Source of the DNA: an uncultured Oscillospiraceae bacterium
GTDB lineage: Bacteria; Bacillota; Clostridia; Oscillospirales; Oscillospiraceae
Direction of reading: 5' to 3'
Length of the DNA: 14,087 nt
Assembly: GCA_934659445.1 (NCBI GenBank)
Contig: CAKUHV010000037.1
Location: forward strand, 1-14,087
Part shown: piece after piece, positions 5,361 through 12,983 of the stretch
How positions within the stretch are numbered: position 1 is the stretch's first letter
Layout: each line of letters opens with the position of its first letter
Translations under genes and position numbers: made by a program
The notes under the pieces: model-generated
Seen by the model: the letters and a program-made list of their open reading frames with translations, nothing else
Databases searched by the model: none
What the model was told of the DNA's origin: nothing

Positions 5361-7012
5361 CATACCGGCAGCCAGACCCGGACAGTGGTGCCCTCCCCCG
5401 GGCGGCTGGTCAGGGAGATGGAGCCGCCGTGGTACTGCACGGCGTGCTTGACGATGGACAGGCCCAGTCCGGTGCCGCCGCTGGCCTTGGAGTGGCTCTT
5501 GTCCACCCGGTAGAACCGCTCGAACACCCGGCTCTGCTGCTCCGGCGGGATGCCGATGCCCGTGTCCGTCACGGTGACGCAGGCGTTTCTCCCGTCATCA
5601 GAGACGGTCATTTTCACGCTGCCGCCGTCCACGTTGTACTTCACGGCGTTGTCGCACAGGTTGTAGATCACCTCATACAGCAGCTGGCGCACCCCGTTGA
5701 CCACGGCGGGCTGCCCCTCCACGGTCAGGGTGATCCCCCGGGCCGCGGCCGCGGCGTTCAGCTGCTCCGCCGCCCGGCGGGCCACCTCCAGCAGGTCCAC
5801 ATCCTCCCGGGGCATCTCCGCCCCCTCGTCCAGCTGGGACAGGCGGATGATATCCCCGATCAGGGCCACCATGCGCTGGGCCTCGCTGCGGATGTGGCCC
5901 ACGAAGCGGGGCATGTCCTCCGGCTTTACCAGACCGTTTTCGAGCAGCTCCGCGCTGCCGATAATGCCCTGAAGGGGGGTCTTCAGCTCGTGGGACACGT
6001 TGGCGGTAAACTCCCGGCGCAGGCGCTCGCCGCCCTCCCGCTCCGTAATGTCGAAGGCCAAGACCACCGCCCCCAGCACATCCCCCTGGGAGTCGATGCG
6101 GGTAATGTCAAATTGATAGGTCTTCTCCCCCCGGTGGGCGCGGATTTCACTGCGGCCCTGCTCCATGGCGCGGCGGATGGCCTCGCTCATCTCATGGGAG
6201 CGGTCCACGGTGAGGAAATCCTGCCCCACGCAGCTCTCGTCCGCGGCAAACAGCTTTCGCGCGGCGGGATTCAGGCTGAGGACCCGGCCGCCGTTGTCCA
6301 GCAGCACAAGGCCCTCCCCCATGCTGGCAGTGATCTGCTCAAACTCGTCGGTGCGGCGGCGCAGCTGCTTCACCTGCTCGGTGATCTGCCGGTTCTGCCG
6401 GTTGATGCGGTTGAGCAGGGGGGACAGCTCCTCATAGGCGTCGCTGTCCAGGGGGTGCTCCAGATCCAGACTGTTCAGGGGCTCTACGATCCGTCTGGAC
6501 AGGCGGCGGGCCAGCAGGGCGGACAGCACCAGGGCCGCGATGGCCACCAGCAGGATGGGCTGGAACATGCCCAGGGCCAGCACCCCCGCCGTGGCCCGGC
6601 TGACGGAGATACGCAGCACCGTACCGTCGCTCAGGCGTTTGGCGCAGTATACCGTCTGCCGCAGCAGGGTAGAGGAGTAGCGGATGCTCTCCCCCTCCCC
6701 CTGGGTCAGGGCCTGCTGCACCTCTGTCCGGTCGCCGTGGTTCTCCATGCTCTCGCCGTCGGCCCGGGTGTCGTACAGCACGGTGCCGTCCCCGGCGATC
6801 CAGGTCAGGCGGAAGCGGTCGGAGGACACCTGCCGCAGATAGTCCGCGCCGCTGTCCTCCACCGAGACGGCGGCCAGAGACAGCTCGTCCCGCAACTGAT
6901 TTTCCTGCACGCCGCCGAAGTATCCGTACAGACTGGCCATGATGACCAGCAGGCTGGCCAGCAGCACCGCCCCGGCCACCGCCATGATCGCGCGGAATAT
7001 CTTCCTGTTCAT
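5360..7012 (-). CDS. phoR: Phosphate regulon sensor histidine kinase, PhoR-type
   Basis: This is a 550-residue membrane kinase. It has a transmembrane segment at about 7-32, an extracytoplasmic loop of about 110 residues, a second transmembrane segment at about 143-168, a HAMP-like linker, a PAS domain at about 228-325, and the kinase core. The HisKA box is ANVSHELKTPLQG with phospho-acceptor H341. ATP-binding boxes are N (NLCDNAVKYN, 451-460), G1 (DTGIGIP, 483-489), F (FERFYR) and G2 (GGTGLGLSI, 512-520). The start at ATG 7012 overlaps the regulator stop as ATGA, so the two are translationally coupled. A longer reading, 44 residues more, would lie inside the regulator gene and is rejected. 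The partner is the PhoB-type regulator just upstream. It is the last gene of the pst-pho operon and likely responds to PstSCAB/PhoU status. Confidence 0.93.
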   Translation of the reverse strand: MNRKIFRAIMAVAGAVLLASLLVIMASLYGYFGGVQENQLRDELSLAAVSVEDSGADYLRQVSSDRFRLTWIAGDGTVLYDTRADGESMENHGDRTEVQQALTQGEGESIRYSSTLLRQTVYCAKRLSDGTVLRISVSRATAGVLALGMFQPILLVAIAALVLSALLARRLSRRIVEPLNSLDLEHPLDSDAYEELSPLLNRINRQNRQITEQVKQLRRRTDEFEQITASMGEGLVLLDNGGRVLSLNPAARKLFAADESCVGQDFLTVDRSHEMSEAIRRAMEQGRSEIRAHRGEKTYQFDITRIDSQGDVLGAVVLAFDITEREGGERLRREFTANVSHELKTPLQGIIGSAELLENGLVKPEDMPRFVGHIRSEAQRMVALIGDIIRLSQLDEGAEMPREDVDLLEVARRAAEQLNAAAAARGITLTVEGQPAVVNGVRQLLYEVIYNLCDNAVKYNVDGGSVKMTVSDDGRNACVTVTDTGIGIPPEQQSRVFERFYRVDKSHSKASGGTGLGLSIVKHAVQYHGGSISLTSRPGEGTTVRVWLPV

Positions 7013-7689
7013 CCATCCGCCTCCATGCGGTAGCCCACATTGCGCACGGTCTGGATGTGCTCGCCGTAGGGCCCCAACTTCTGCCGCAGGGTGCGGATGT
7101 GCATATCCACGGTGCGGGTCTCGCCGCAGTAGTCCATGCCCCACACCTGCTCCATCAGCTGGTCCCGGGTGAAGGCCACCCCGGGCCGGGACAGGAACAG
7201 GCGCAGCAGCTCATACTCCTTATAGGTCAGGTTCACCCGCTGGTCGTCCACCGTCACGGTGTGCTCGTCCAGGTTGAGCTCCAGCCCGCCGGCGCGCAGC
7301 CGGTGCTCCGGCTTCTGCATTTGGCAGCGGCGCAGCACGGCCTTGACGCAGGACACCAACTCCATCACACCGAAGGGCTTGGTCAGGTAGTAGTCCGCCC
7401 CCAGATCCAGTCCCTGGATCTTGTCATACTCCGTGCCCTTGGCTGTGGCCATAACTACGGGGATGGCCTTCAGTTCCGCTGTCCCGCGCATCCGCCGCAG
7501 CAGCTCCACGCCGTCCACTCCGGGCAGCATCACATCCAGCACCACCAGCTCCGGCTTCTCCTTCTCTCCGGTCAGCGCCGTCCAGAAGGCGCCGCCGTCC
7601 TCGAACCCCCGGGCCTGAAAGCCCGTAGACTGAAGGGCGTATACCTCAATGTCCCGGATGCTGGCGTCATCCTCTACGCACCAGATCAT
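7009..7689 (-). CDS. phoB: Phosphate regulon response regulator, PhoB/PhoP (OmpR) family
   Basis: This 226-residue OmpR-family regulator has a receiver domain (about 1-115) with acidic pocket E7/D8, phospho-acceptor D52 in LVVLDVMLPG, T82 and K104 in YLTKPFG. A winged-helix DNA-binding domain follows (about 130-224), ending RTVDMHIRTLRQKLG and VRNVGYRM. It should bind PHO boxes such as the candidate upstream of pstS. The ATG at 7689 is chosen because AGGAGG lies 7 bases upstream; a GTG two codons earlier would sit one base from that site. The ATG is 2 bases after the phoU stop, and the 3' end overlaps phoR by ATGA. Orthologues in Firmicutes are variously named PhoB or PhoP. Confidence 0.93.
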   Translation of the reverse strand: MIWCVEDDASIRDIEVYALQSTGFQARGFEDGGAFWTALTGEKEKPELVVLDVMLPGVDGVELLRRMRGTAELKAIPVVMATAKGTEYDKIQGLDLGADYYLTKPFGVMELVSCVKAVLRRCQMQKPEHRLRAGGLELNLDEHTVTVDDQRVNLTYKEYELLRLFLSRPGVAFTRDQLMEQVWGMDYCGETRTVDMHIRTLRQKLGPYGEHIQTVRNVGYRMEADG

Positions 7690-7691
7690 GG

Positions 7692-8336
7692 TCACTCCTC
7701 CTTATGCACCCCGGTGACAGAGAAGGTTACCCACTGGGCGATGTTCACCGCGTGGTCGCCGATGCGCTCGAGATACTTGGCGATCATCAGCAGGTCCAGA
7801 GCGTACTCCCCCTCCTCCGGACTGCGGGCGATGCGGCCGATCAGCTGATCCTTCACCTGGTCGAAAAAGCCGTCCACGATGTCGTCGTCGGCCACCACCT
7901 TCTCCGCAAGGGCCAGGTCGTGCTTCACATAGGCGTCCACGCTCCCGGTGACCATCTGAATGGTGGCCCGGGCCATCTCCTTCAGAAGGGCGTCGTTCTC
8001 CGCGCTGTGGCCCACCACAAAGGGGACGATCTCTGCGATGTCCTCCGCCTGGTCGCCGATGCGCTCCATGTCCGTGATCATCTTCAGGGCGGCGGAGATC
8101 TGCCGCAGATCCCGGGCCACAGGCTGCTGCTGCAGCAGCAGGCGCAGGCACATAGCCTCGATGTCCCGCTCCTTCTGGTCGATCTCTCCGTCCAGGGGGG
8201 CCACCTTTTTGGCCAGGGCGGCATCCCCCTCGGTCAGCGCCTGGCTGGCCAGGGCGATGACCTCCTCGCACAGGGCGCCCATCTCGATCATCTCTCTGTT
8301 CAGCTGGGACAGCTGTTCGTCAAACCGGCTTCTCAT
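7692..8336 (-). CDS. phoU: Phosphate transport system regulator PhoU
   Basis: This is a 214-residue, all-helical cytosolic protein made of two PhoU repeats. Each repeat carries the metal-binding signature: DMERIGDQAEDIAE at about 89-102 and YLERIGDHAVNIAQ at about 188-201. PhoU links the transport state of PstSCAB to PhoR and keeps the Pho response off when phosphate is plentiful. The ATG follows the pstB TAA directly with no gap, so translation is coupled. The length matches the family. Confidence 0.96.
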   Translation of the reverse strand: MRSRFDEQLSQLNREMIEMGALCEEVIALASQALTEGDAALAKKVAPLDGEIDQKERDIEAMCLRLLLQQQPVARDLRQISAALKMITDMERIGDQAEDIAEIVPFVVGHSAENDALLKEMARATIQMVTGSVDAYVKHDLALAEKVVADDDIVDGFFDQVKDQLIGRIARSPEEGEYALDLLMIAKYLERIGDHAVNIAQWVTFSVTGVHKEE

Positions 8337-9092
8337 TTATCCGAACCTCCCCGTGATGTAATCCTCGGTACGCTTGTCCGTGGGCTGGGAGAACAGCTGC
8401 TCCGTGCTGCCGTACTCCACCAGCTCCCCCAGCAGGAAGAAGGCCGTGTTGTCGGAGATCCGCACCGCCTGCTGCATATTGTGGGTGACGATGACGATGG
8501 TGTACTTCTCCTTCAGTTCCACCGCCAGCTCCTCGATTTTAGAGGTAGAGATGGGGTCCAGGGCGCTGGTGGGCTCGTCCATCAGCAGGACATCGGGCTC
8601 CACTGCCAAAGCCCGGGCAATACACAGCCGCTGCTGCTGGCCGCCGGACAGGCCCAGGGCGTTTTTCTTCAGCCGGTCCTTCACCTCGTCCCAGATGGCC
8701 GCCCCCCGGAGAGAGCGCTCCACAATGTCATCCAGTTTGGCCTTGTTCCGCACTCCGTGGGTGCGGGGGCCGTAGGCGATGTTGTCGTAGATGCTCATGG
8801 GAAAGGGGTTGGGCTTCTGGAACACCATACCGATCTGGCGGCGCAGCTGGCTCACGTCCACAGACGGGTCGAAGATGTCCATACCCTTATATTTCACGCT
8901 GCCGGTGATCTTCACGTCGGGGATCAGGTCGTTCATGCGGTTCAGAGTCTTCAAAAAGGTGGACTTGCCACAGCCCGAGGGGCCGATCAGGGCCGTGATG
9001 CTCTTTTCGGGGATGTCGATGCTGATGTTATGCAGGGCCTGATGGCTCCCATACCACAGGCACATATCTTCCACGGAAATGATGCCGCTCAT
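8337..9092 (-). CDS. pstB: Phosphate ABC transporter ATP-binding protein PstB
   Basis: This is a 251-residue ABC ATPase that powers phosphate import through PstC and PstA. It shows Walker [10 protein letters not shown] (37-45), the Q-loop at Q92 followed by the PstB-typical KPNPFPMS, signature LSGGQ (148-152), Walker B LLMDEP (169-174), the D-loop SALD and switch H204 in VTHNM. It starts with an ATGA overlap onto the upstream kinase gene and has its own AAGGAGAGGA ribosome site. PhoU follows without a gap. Confidence 0.97.
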   Translation of the reverse strand: MSGIISVEDMCLWYGSHQALHNISIDIPEKSITALIGPSGCGKSTFLKTLNRMNDLIPDVKITGSVKYKGMDIFDPSVDVSQLRRQIGMVFQKPNPFPMSIYDNIAYGPRTHGVRNKAKLDDIVERSLRGAAIWDEVKDRLKKNALGLSGGQQQRLCIARALAVEPDVLLMDEPTSALDPISTSKIEELAVELKEKYTIVIVTHNMQQAVRISDNTAFFLLGELVEYGSTEQLFSQPTDKRTEDYITGRFG

Positions 9093-9916
9093 AGGGCGTT
9101 CCTCTCCTTCAATACGTCTTCAAAGGCCAGCCCGTACCAGTGGGCGGGCTGCCGCTGAGCTGTTTTTTCCACGCAGGCGTTGCAGAACTCCGCCGCCCGC
9201 TCCAGTGCCGCCGGGGCGTCTTTCCCCGACAGCAGCGCCCCGCACAGGGCGGAGGCGAACACGTCCCCCGTGCCGTGGAGGGTCTGGGGCACTCGGGGGT
9301 AGCGGACGGCCAGCTCCTCCTCCCCCAGCCGGGCCAGATAGCCGATCTCCCGCCCCCGGTGTACGCCGGTGACGATGATGTTCTCCACCCCCAGCTGCTC
9401 CCTCAGGGCGTCCAGCAGCTCCTCCGCCGGGGCGTCCATAGGCAGGCCGGTGAGCAGGGCGGCCTCGGTGCGGTTGGGGGTGATCACGTGGGCCATGCGG
9501 CACAGCTGCCGCATTTTCTCCACCTGTTCCGGACCGAAGCAGCCATACAGCGCCCCGTTATCACCCAAAACCGGGTCTACCAGAATCAGGGTATCGTCCT
9601 TTGCAAACCGCTCAATAAAGCGCCGGGCAAAGTCGATCTGCGCCCCGTTGGCAAAAAATCCGGTGTAGATGCAGTCAAATTCCAGCCCCAGTGTCTCCCA
9701 CTGGGCGGAAAACTCCTCCATCTCCCGGGTAAAATCCCGCATAATATACCCCGGAAAGGCCGTCTGTGCAGACAGCACCGCCGTGGGCAGAGGAACAGCC
9801 TCCACGCCCCAGGCAGACACCACAGGGACAGCCACCGTCAGGGAGCACTTGCCAAAGCAAGACAGGTCATTCAACAGAGCCGCACGCTTCATTCCAGAGC
9901 CGTTGACAGGGTTCAT
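9089..9916 (-). CDS. Pyridoxamine/pyridoxal kinase (PdxK/PdxY-like) inside the pst operon
   Basis: This is a 275-residue ribokinase-superfamily enzyme of the pyridoxamine kinase type, which phosphorylates pyridoxal, pyridoxamine or pyridoxine with ATP for PLP salvage. Visible motifs are [13 protein letters not shown] near the N-terminus (15-27), the vitamin-binding stretch [12 protein letters not shown] (41-52), VDPVLGDNG (113-121), ITPNRTEA (145-152) and the catalytic GTGD at 215-218. All key segments look intact. The ATG at 9916 overlaps the pstA stop as ATGA and has GAGGAG 9 bases upstream. Starting at residue 9 (MKRAAL) would match family length slightly better but has a poor ribosome site. 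The 3' end overlaps pstB by ATGA, so the enzyme must be made together with the transporter. A hydroxymethylpyrimidine kinase is a less likely alternative. Confidence 0.9.
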   Translation of the reverse strand: MNPVNGSGMKRAALLNDLSCFGKCSLTVAVPVVSAWGVEAVPLPTAVLSAQTAFPGYIMRDFTREMEEFSAQWETLGLEFDCIYTGFFANGAQIDFARRFIERFAKDDTLILVDPVLGDNGALYGCFGPEQVEKMRQLCRMAHVITPNRTEAALLTGLPMDAPAEELLDALREQLGVENIIVTGVHRGREIGYLARLGEEELAVRYPRVPQTLHGTGDVFASALCGALLSGKDAPAALERAAEFCNACVEKTAQRQPAHWYGLAFEDVLKERNAL

Positions 9917-10770
9917 AACTCTTTTCTCCTCTTAAAATACCAGCCCACCAGACCGGCGGCCAGATTGATGATCAGGGTGAGGGCCATCAGGATGGCGGCG
10001 ATGGCAAAAGCTACCTCAAACTCCCCCTGTTCCTTGGCGTAGACATACAGAGCCACAGTAAGGGTAGCGCCGGGGCGGTGCAGGCCCACAAAGTAGTTGT
10101 TGACCGCGTGGGCGAAGCCGGCAGTGAACAGCAGGGCGGCGGACTCGCCCAAGATCCGACCCACGGCCAGAATGCAGCCGGTGAGGATGCCGTCTACGCT
10201 GTTGGGCAGCACCGCCGTGCGGATCACCCGCCACTTGCCCGCCCCCAGGCCGAAGGCTCCCTCCCGATAGCTCTTGGGGACGGTCTTCAAACTCTCCTGG
10301 GTGGTGCGCATGATGGTGGGCAGGTTCATGATCACCAGGGTGAAGGCGCCCGCCTGAAGGGAGGTCTGCATCCCGAGAAACTCGCAGAAGAACAGCATAC
10401 CCACCAGGCCGTAGATAATGGAGGGGATACCGGATAGAGTCTCCGCCGCATACTCGATGATGCCCACCATTTTCCGGTTGGAGGCGTACTCCGTCAGATA
10501 GATGGCGGCCCCCACGCCCAGGGGCAGTACCAGAAGCAGGGTATAGATCACGATGTAAAGTGTATTCAGAATATCGGGCAGAATGCCGATGGTGTCGCTG
10601 AGGTAGCTGGGGGAGGTGGACAGCAGCTGCCAGGTGATGTTGGGCACGCCTTTATACAGCACATAGCCCAGCATAAAGATCACCAGAGCGCAGGTCAGCC
10701 CCGCGGCCAGCAGCATCAGGCTCTTCATCGCCAGGCCGTAGGCCCGGCGGCGTACCGATGTGTTTTTCAT
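9913..10770 (-). CDS. pstA: Phosphate ABC transporter permease PstA
   Basis: This is a 285-residue inner-membrane permease with about six transmembrane segments and the cytoplasmic EAA loop (about 169-190, YREGAFGLGAGKWRVI) that docks PstB. The segments GIPSIIYGLVG and GRILGESAALLFTAG are characteristic of PstA. AGGAGG lies 7 bases before the ATG at 10770, and only 2 bases separate it from the pstC stop. The stop overlaps the pyridoxamine kinase start, not pstB as is usual. Confidence 0.96.
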   Translation of the reverse strand: MKNTSVRRRAYGLAMKSLMLLAAGLTCALVIFMLGYVLYKGVPNITWQLLSTSPSYLSDTIGILPDILNTLYIVIYTLLLVLPLGVGAAIYLTEYASNRKMVGIIEYAAETLSGIPSIIYGLVGMLFFCEFLGMQTSLQAGAFTLVIMNLPTIMRTTQESLKTVPKSYREGAFGLGAGKWRVIRTAVLPNSVDGILTGCILAVGRILGESAALLFTAGFAHAVNNYFVGLHRPGATLTVALYVYAKEQGEFEVAFAIAAILMALTLIINLAAGLVGWYFKRRKEL

Positions 10771-10772
10771 CC

Positions 10773-11657
10773 TCAGCCCTCCTTATCCCGCTTCAGGAAG
10801 AAGTTCAGGGTGGCGTTGATGAGCATGATAAACAGGAACAGCACCAGAGCGATGGAGAACAGGGCCTGCCGCTGCAGGCCGCTGGAGTAGCTCATCTCGC
10901 TGGCCACAGCGGTGGTCAGGAACCGCACGCTTTGGAACAGCTCCGGCATGTTGGGCACGTTGCCGGACACCATCATCACGGCCATGGCCTCACCGATGGC
11001 CCGGCCCACCCCCAGCACCACCGAGGCGGCGATGCCGCTTTTGGCCGCGGGGACGGACACCCAGAACCAGGTCTCTACCGGAGTGGCCCCCAGGGCCAGA
11101 GAGGCGTCCTCATACTCCTTGGGCACCGCCTCCAGGGCGGTGACAGACACCTTGATGATGCTGGGCAGGATCATCACCGCCAGCACCACGATGGCGGCCA
11201 GCAGGCTGGCCCCGTCGGGCACATGGAACAGCTTTCGGATGCCGGGCACCAGCACCAGCATACTCACCAGGCCGTATACCACCGAGGGGATGCCGGCCAG
11301 CAGGCTCACCGCCCCGCCCACTACGGCCTTCACGCACCCCGGAGCCATTTTGGCCAGAAATACGGCCGTCAAAAAGCCGATGGGCACCCCCACCAGAATG
11401 GCCCCCGCCGTGCCGTATACGCTGGTCAGGATAAAGGGCAGGATGCCATATTGTGCGCCGGTGGTGGAGTTGGTGGAGTCCCACACCTTGCCGAACAGAA
11501 AATCCGTCAGGCCGATCTTCCCGATGGCGGGCAGACCGGACAGCACCAGATATACTGTGATCAGCAGGACACAGGCCACGGTGATCAGCCCCAGTATAAG
11601 AAATATACCATGGATCGCCGTCTCAAGCAAATTCTTTTCAGAGGTCGAAGTTTTCAT
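10773..11657 (-). CDS. pstC: Phosphate ABC transporter permease PstC
   Basis: This is a 294-residue permease that pairs with PstA to form the phosphate channel. It has about six transmembrane helices, the segment GIPSVVYGLVSMLVL, and the EAA loop EYEDASLALGAT (181-192). GRAIGEAMAVMMVSGN after the loop is typical of PstC. The ATG at 11657 is preceded by GGGAGA. A terminator-like hairpin separates it from pstS, so its transcript level should be lower than that of pstS. Confidence 0.96.
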   Translation of the reverse strand: MKTSTSEKNLLETAIHGIFLILGLITVACVLLITVYLVLSGLPAIGKIGLTDFLFGKVWDSTNSTTGAQYGILPFILTSVYGTAGAILVGVPIGFLTAVFLAKMAPGCVKAVVGGAVSLLAGIPSVVYGLVSMLVLVPGIRKLFHVPDGASLLAAIVVLAVMILPSIIKVSVTALEAVPKEYEDASLALGATPVETWFWVSVPAAKSGIAASVVLGVGRAIGEAMAVMMVSGNVPNMPELFQSVRFLTTAVASEMSYSSGLQRQALFSIALVLFLFIMLINATLNFFLKRDKEG

Positions 11658-11684
11658 CGTCTGCTCTCCCGTTCAGTTAGGGCG

Positions 11685-11710
11685 AAAAGCCCCTTGCGGT
11701 GCAAGGGGCC
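11685..11710 (-). terminator. Intercistronic terminator/attenuator between pstS and pstC
   Basis: GCAAGGGGC and GCCCCTTGC (11701-11709 with 11689-11697) form a perfect 9-bp stem with a 3-base loop. Read leftward it is followed by four T residues. It lies about 20 bases after the pstS stop, with no promoter evident before pstC. It fits partial termination or mRNA stabilisation that raises PstS over the membrane components. Confidence 0.75.
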
Positions 11711-11728
11711 TTCCGGTCTGCTTTTCAG

Positions 11729-12601
11729 TTACGCGACAGGCACCGCGTCGGCCTTGGAGATGATCTGGGCTGCGTCGGCAGAGGTGGCGTAGTCGAAGAA
11801 CAGCTGGGCGGCGGTGGACAGCTCGGTACCCTCCTTGGTGACCAGAACGAAGGGGCGCTGGATCACATAGCTGCCGTCCTTCACGGTCTCCTCGCTGGGG
11901 GTCACGCCGCCCACGGTCAGGGTCTTGACCTTGTCGGACACGGCGGCCAGAGAGGCATAGCCGATGGCGTTGGGGTTCTGGGAGACGGTGGTGATCACGT
12001 CGCCGGTGGAGGTCAGCTCCTGCCGGTACTGGCAGGCGTCCTTGGTTCCGGTGATGGACTCAAAGCCGTCCCGGGTGCCGCTGCCGGCCTCGCGGCCGAT
12101 GAGGACGATCTCGGCGTCATTGCCGCCCACGTCCTTCCAGTTGGTGATCTCGCCGGTGTATATCTTGGCGATGGTCTCCACGTCCAGGTTGGCCACAGGG
12201 TTTTCGGGGCTGACGATGATGGCGATGCCGTCCAGAGCCACGGTGGTCTCCTTCAGGCCGGAGGATTTCTCGTCATCCTTCAGGGCGCGGCTGGACAAGC
12301 CGATGTCGCAGCGGCCCTCGCTGACGGCCTGGATGCCGGAGCCGGAGCCGGTGGGGTTGTAGGTAACGGTGATGTCCTTGTTGGCGTTCATGAAGGACTC
12401 ACCCAGAGCGCCGATGACCTTCTCCATGGAGGTGGAGCCATCGGTGGCCACAGAGCCGGTGACCTCGGTATCAGAGGATGCGGCGGGCTGACTGGCAGAG
12501 CCGGAAGCGGAGCCGCCGGGCTGGTCGCTGGACTTCTGGCAGCCAGCCAGCAGGGACACAGCGCAGGCAAGAGCCAGCGTCAGCGAAAGAAGCTTTTTCA
12601 T
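11729..12601 (-). CDS. pstS: Phosphate-binding lipoprotein PstS
   Basis: This is a 290-residue substrate-binding lipoprotein of the Pst importer. A signal peptide ends in the lipobox LLAGC with C21 as the lipidated residue, and a Ser/Gly/Ala-rich tether (about 22-45) follows. The binding fold shows the phosphate-contacting loops TDGSTSM (53-59), TGSGSGI (84-90) and REAGSGTRDGF (170-180). The protein is expected on the outer face of the membrane. The ATG at 12601 has AAGGAGA about 9 bases upstream. It is the first gene of the operon, preceded by a candidate PHO box and a structured leader, and followed by a hairpin before pstC. Confidence 0.96.
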   Translation of the reverse strand: MKKLLSLTLALACAVSLLAGCQKSSDQPGGSASGSASQPAASSDTEVTGSVATDGSTSMEKVIGALGESFMNANKDITVTYNPTGSGSGIQAVSEGRCDIGLSSRALKDDEKSSGLKETTVALDGIAIIVSPENPVANLDVETIAKIYTGEITNWKDVGGNDAEIVLIGREAGSGTRDGFESITGTKDACQYRQELTSTGDVITTVSQNPNAIGYASLAAVSDKVKTLTVGGVTPSEETVKDGSYVIQRPFVLVTKEGTELSTAAQLFFDYATSADAAQIISKADAVPVA

Positions 12602-12627
12602 ATTGCAGGATCTCCTTTTTCAATTGT

Positions 12628-12660
12628 CCGGCGTTTCTTCCATCTTCTGGATGGCGCCGG
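12628..12660 (-). repeat. Stem-loop in the pstS leader
   Basis: An outer stem, CCGGCG/CGCCGG (12628-12633 with 12655-12660), and an inner stem, CCATC/GATGG (12640-12644 with 12650-12654), stack directly on one side and are separated by a 6-base bulge on the other. The structure lies between the presumed transcript start and the ribosome site at 12617-12611. Confidence 0.55.
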
Positions 12661-12696
12661 AATTTTTTTGATGTCTTTTTGCTGTTTACATTGCAT

Positions 12697-12752
12697 AGAA
12701 TACCGTCCTGTTGTAAAATGGAAAAGCCGAATGATGTAAAATCTGTGTCAAA
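12697..12752 (-). promoter_or_regulatory. Candidate PHO box and promoter of the pst-pho operon
   Basis: Read leftward there are direct repeats TTTGACA (12752-12746), TTTTACA (12741-12735) and TTTTACA (12718-12712). The first two are 11 bases apart; the third is 23 bases on, about two more turns, with a degenerate copy between. PhoP boxes in Firmicutes are TTAACA-like direct repeats with 11-base periodicity. A possible -10, TATTCT, lies at 12702-12697, 9 bases after the last repeat, and no good -35 precedes it. This fits an activator-dependent promoter. Confidence 0.5.
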
Positions 12753-12844
12753 TATCCTCCGTCCCTTCCGCTGACAAAAAGCCGGTCTGCGGCTGGAAAA
12801 CGTCCCCGCCTTCCGTGTATTCCTACGAAAAGCATTTTCCCCCG

Positions 12845-12872
12845 TTGACTTTCCGAAAAAAAGCATTATATT
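12845..12872 (+). promoter_or_regulatory. Sigma-A promoter of the MATE transporter gene
   Basis: TTGACT (12845-12850) and TATATT (12867-12872), separated by 16 bases, each match the consensus at five of six positions. The predicted transcript start near 12880 leaves a leader of roughly 100 bases. Confidence 0.6.
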
Positions 12873-12884
12873 GTATGGGTCTGT

Positions 12885-12921
12885 CAGAGAAGCTCTGCCG
12901 CCCGCGTCGTTTCCGGGCGGC
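12885..12921 (+). repeat. Tandem hairpins in the MATE gene leader
   Basis: CAGAG-AAG-CTCTG (12885-12897) is followed at once by GCCGCCCG (12897-12904) paired with CGGGCGGC (12914-12921) across a 9-base loop. The two share position 12897, so they abut or compete. There is no T-run after the second, so it is not a simple terminator. No known riboswitch class was recognised. Confidence 0.5.
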
Positions 12922-12983
12922 TCAACCTGTCTTAAAGCGCATTTCTTCCCTTTAATAATTGCTTGTTCAGAAAGGATACCGTC

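Larger units (their letters stand above)
12602..12983. other. Divergent intergenic region between pstS and the MATE gene
   Basis: These 382 bases have no convincing gene. The left half holds the pstS leader hairpin and the candidate PHO box with a -10. The right half holds the promoter and leader of the MATE gene. A short AGCCG/CGGCT stem at 12780-12794 followed by T5 on the minus strand lies between them; it could act as a weak boundary terminator or be chance. Confidence 0.65.

Noticed and set aside
5429..7033. Rightward open frame of 534 codons
   Set aside because: It mirrors the sensor kinase gene, whose kinase motifs are all on the other strand.
7704..9158. Rightward open frame of 484 codons
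   Set aside because: It is antisense to phoU and pstB, both unmistakable on the minus strand.
11699..12739. Rightward open frame of 346 codons
   Set aside because: It is antisense to pstS and has a low-complexity Gly/Ala/Val composition.
12780..12798. Short AGCCG/CGGCT hairpin with T5 on the minus strand
   Set aside because: The stem is only 5 bp and there is no gene on the minus strand ending before it, so it was not called as a terminator.
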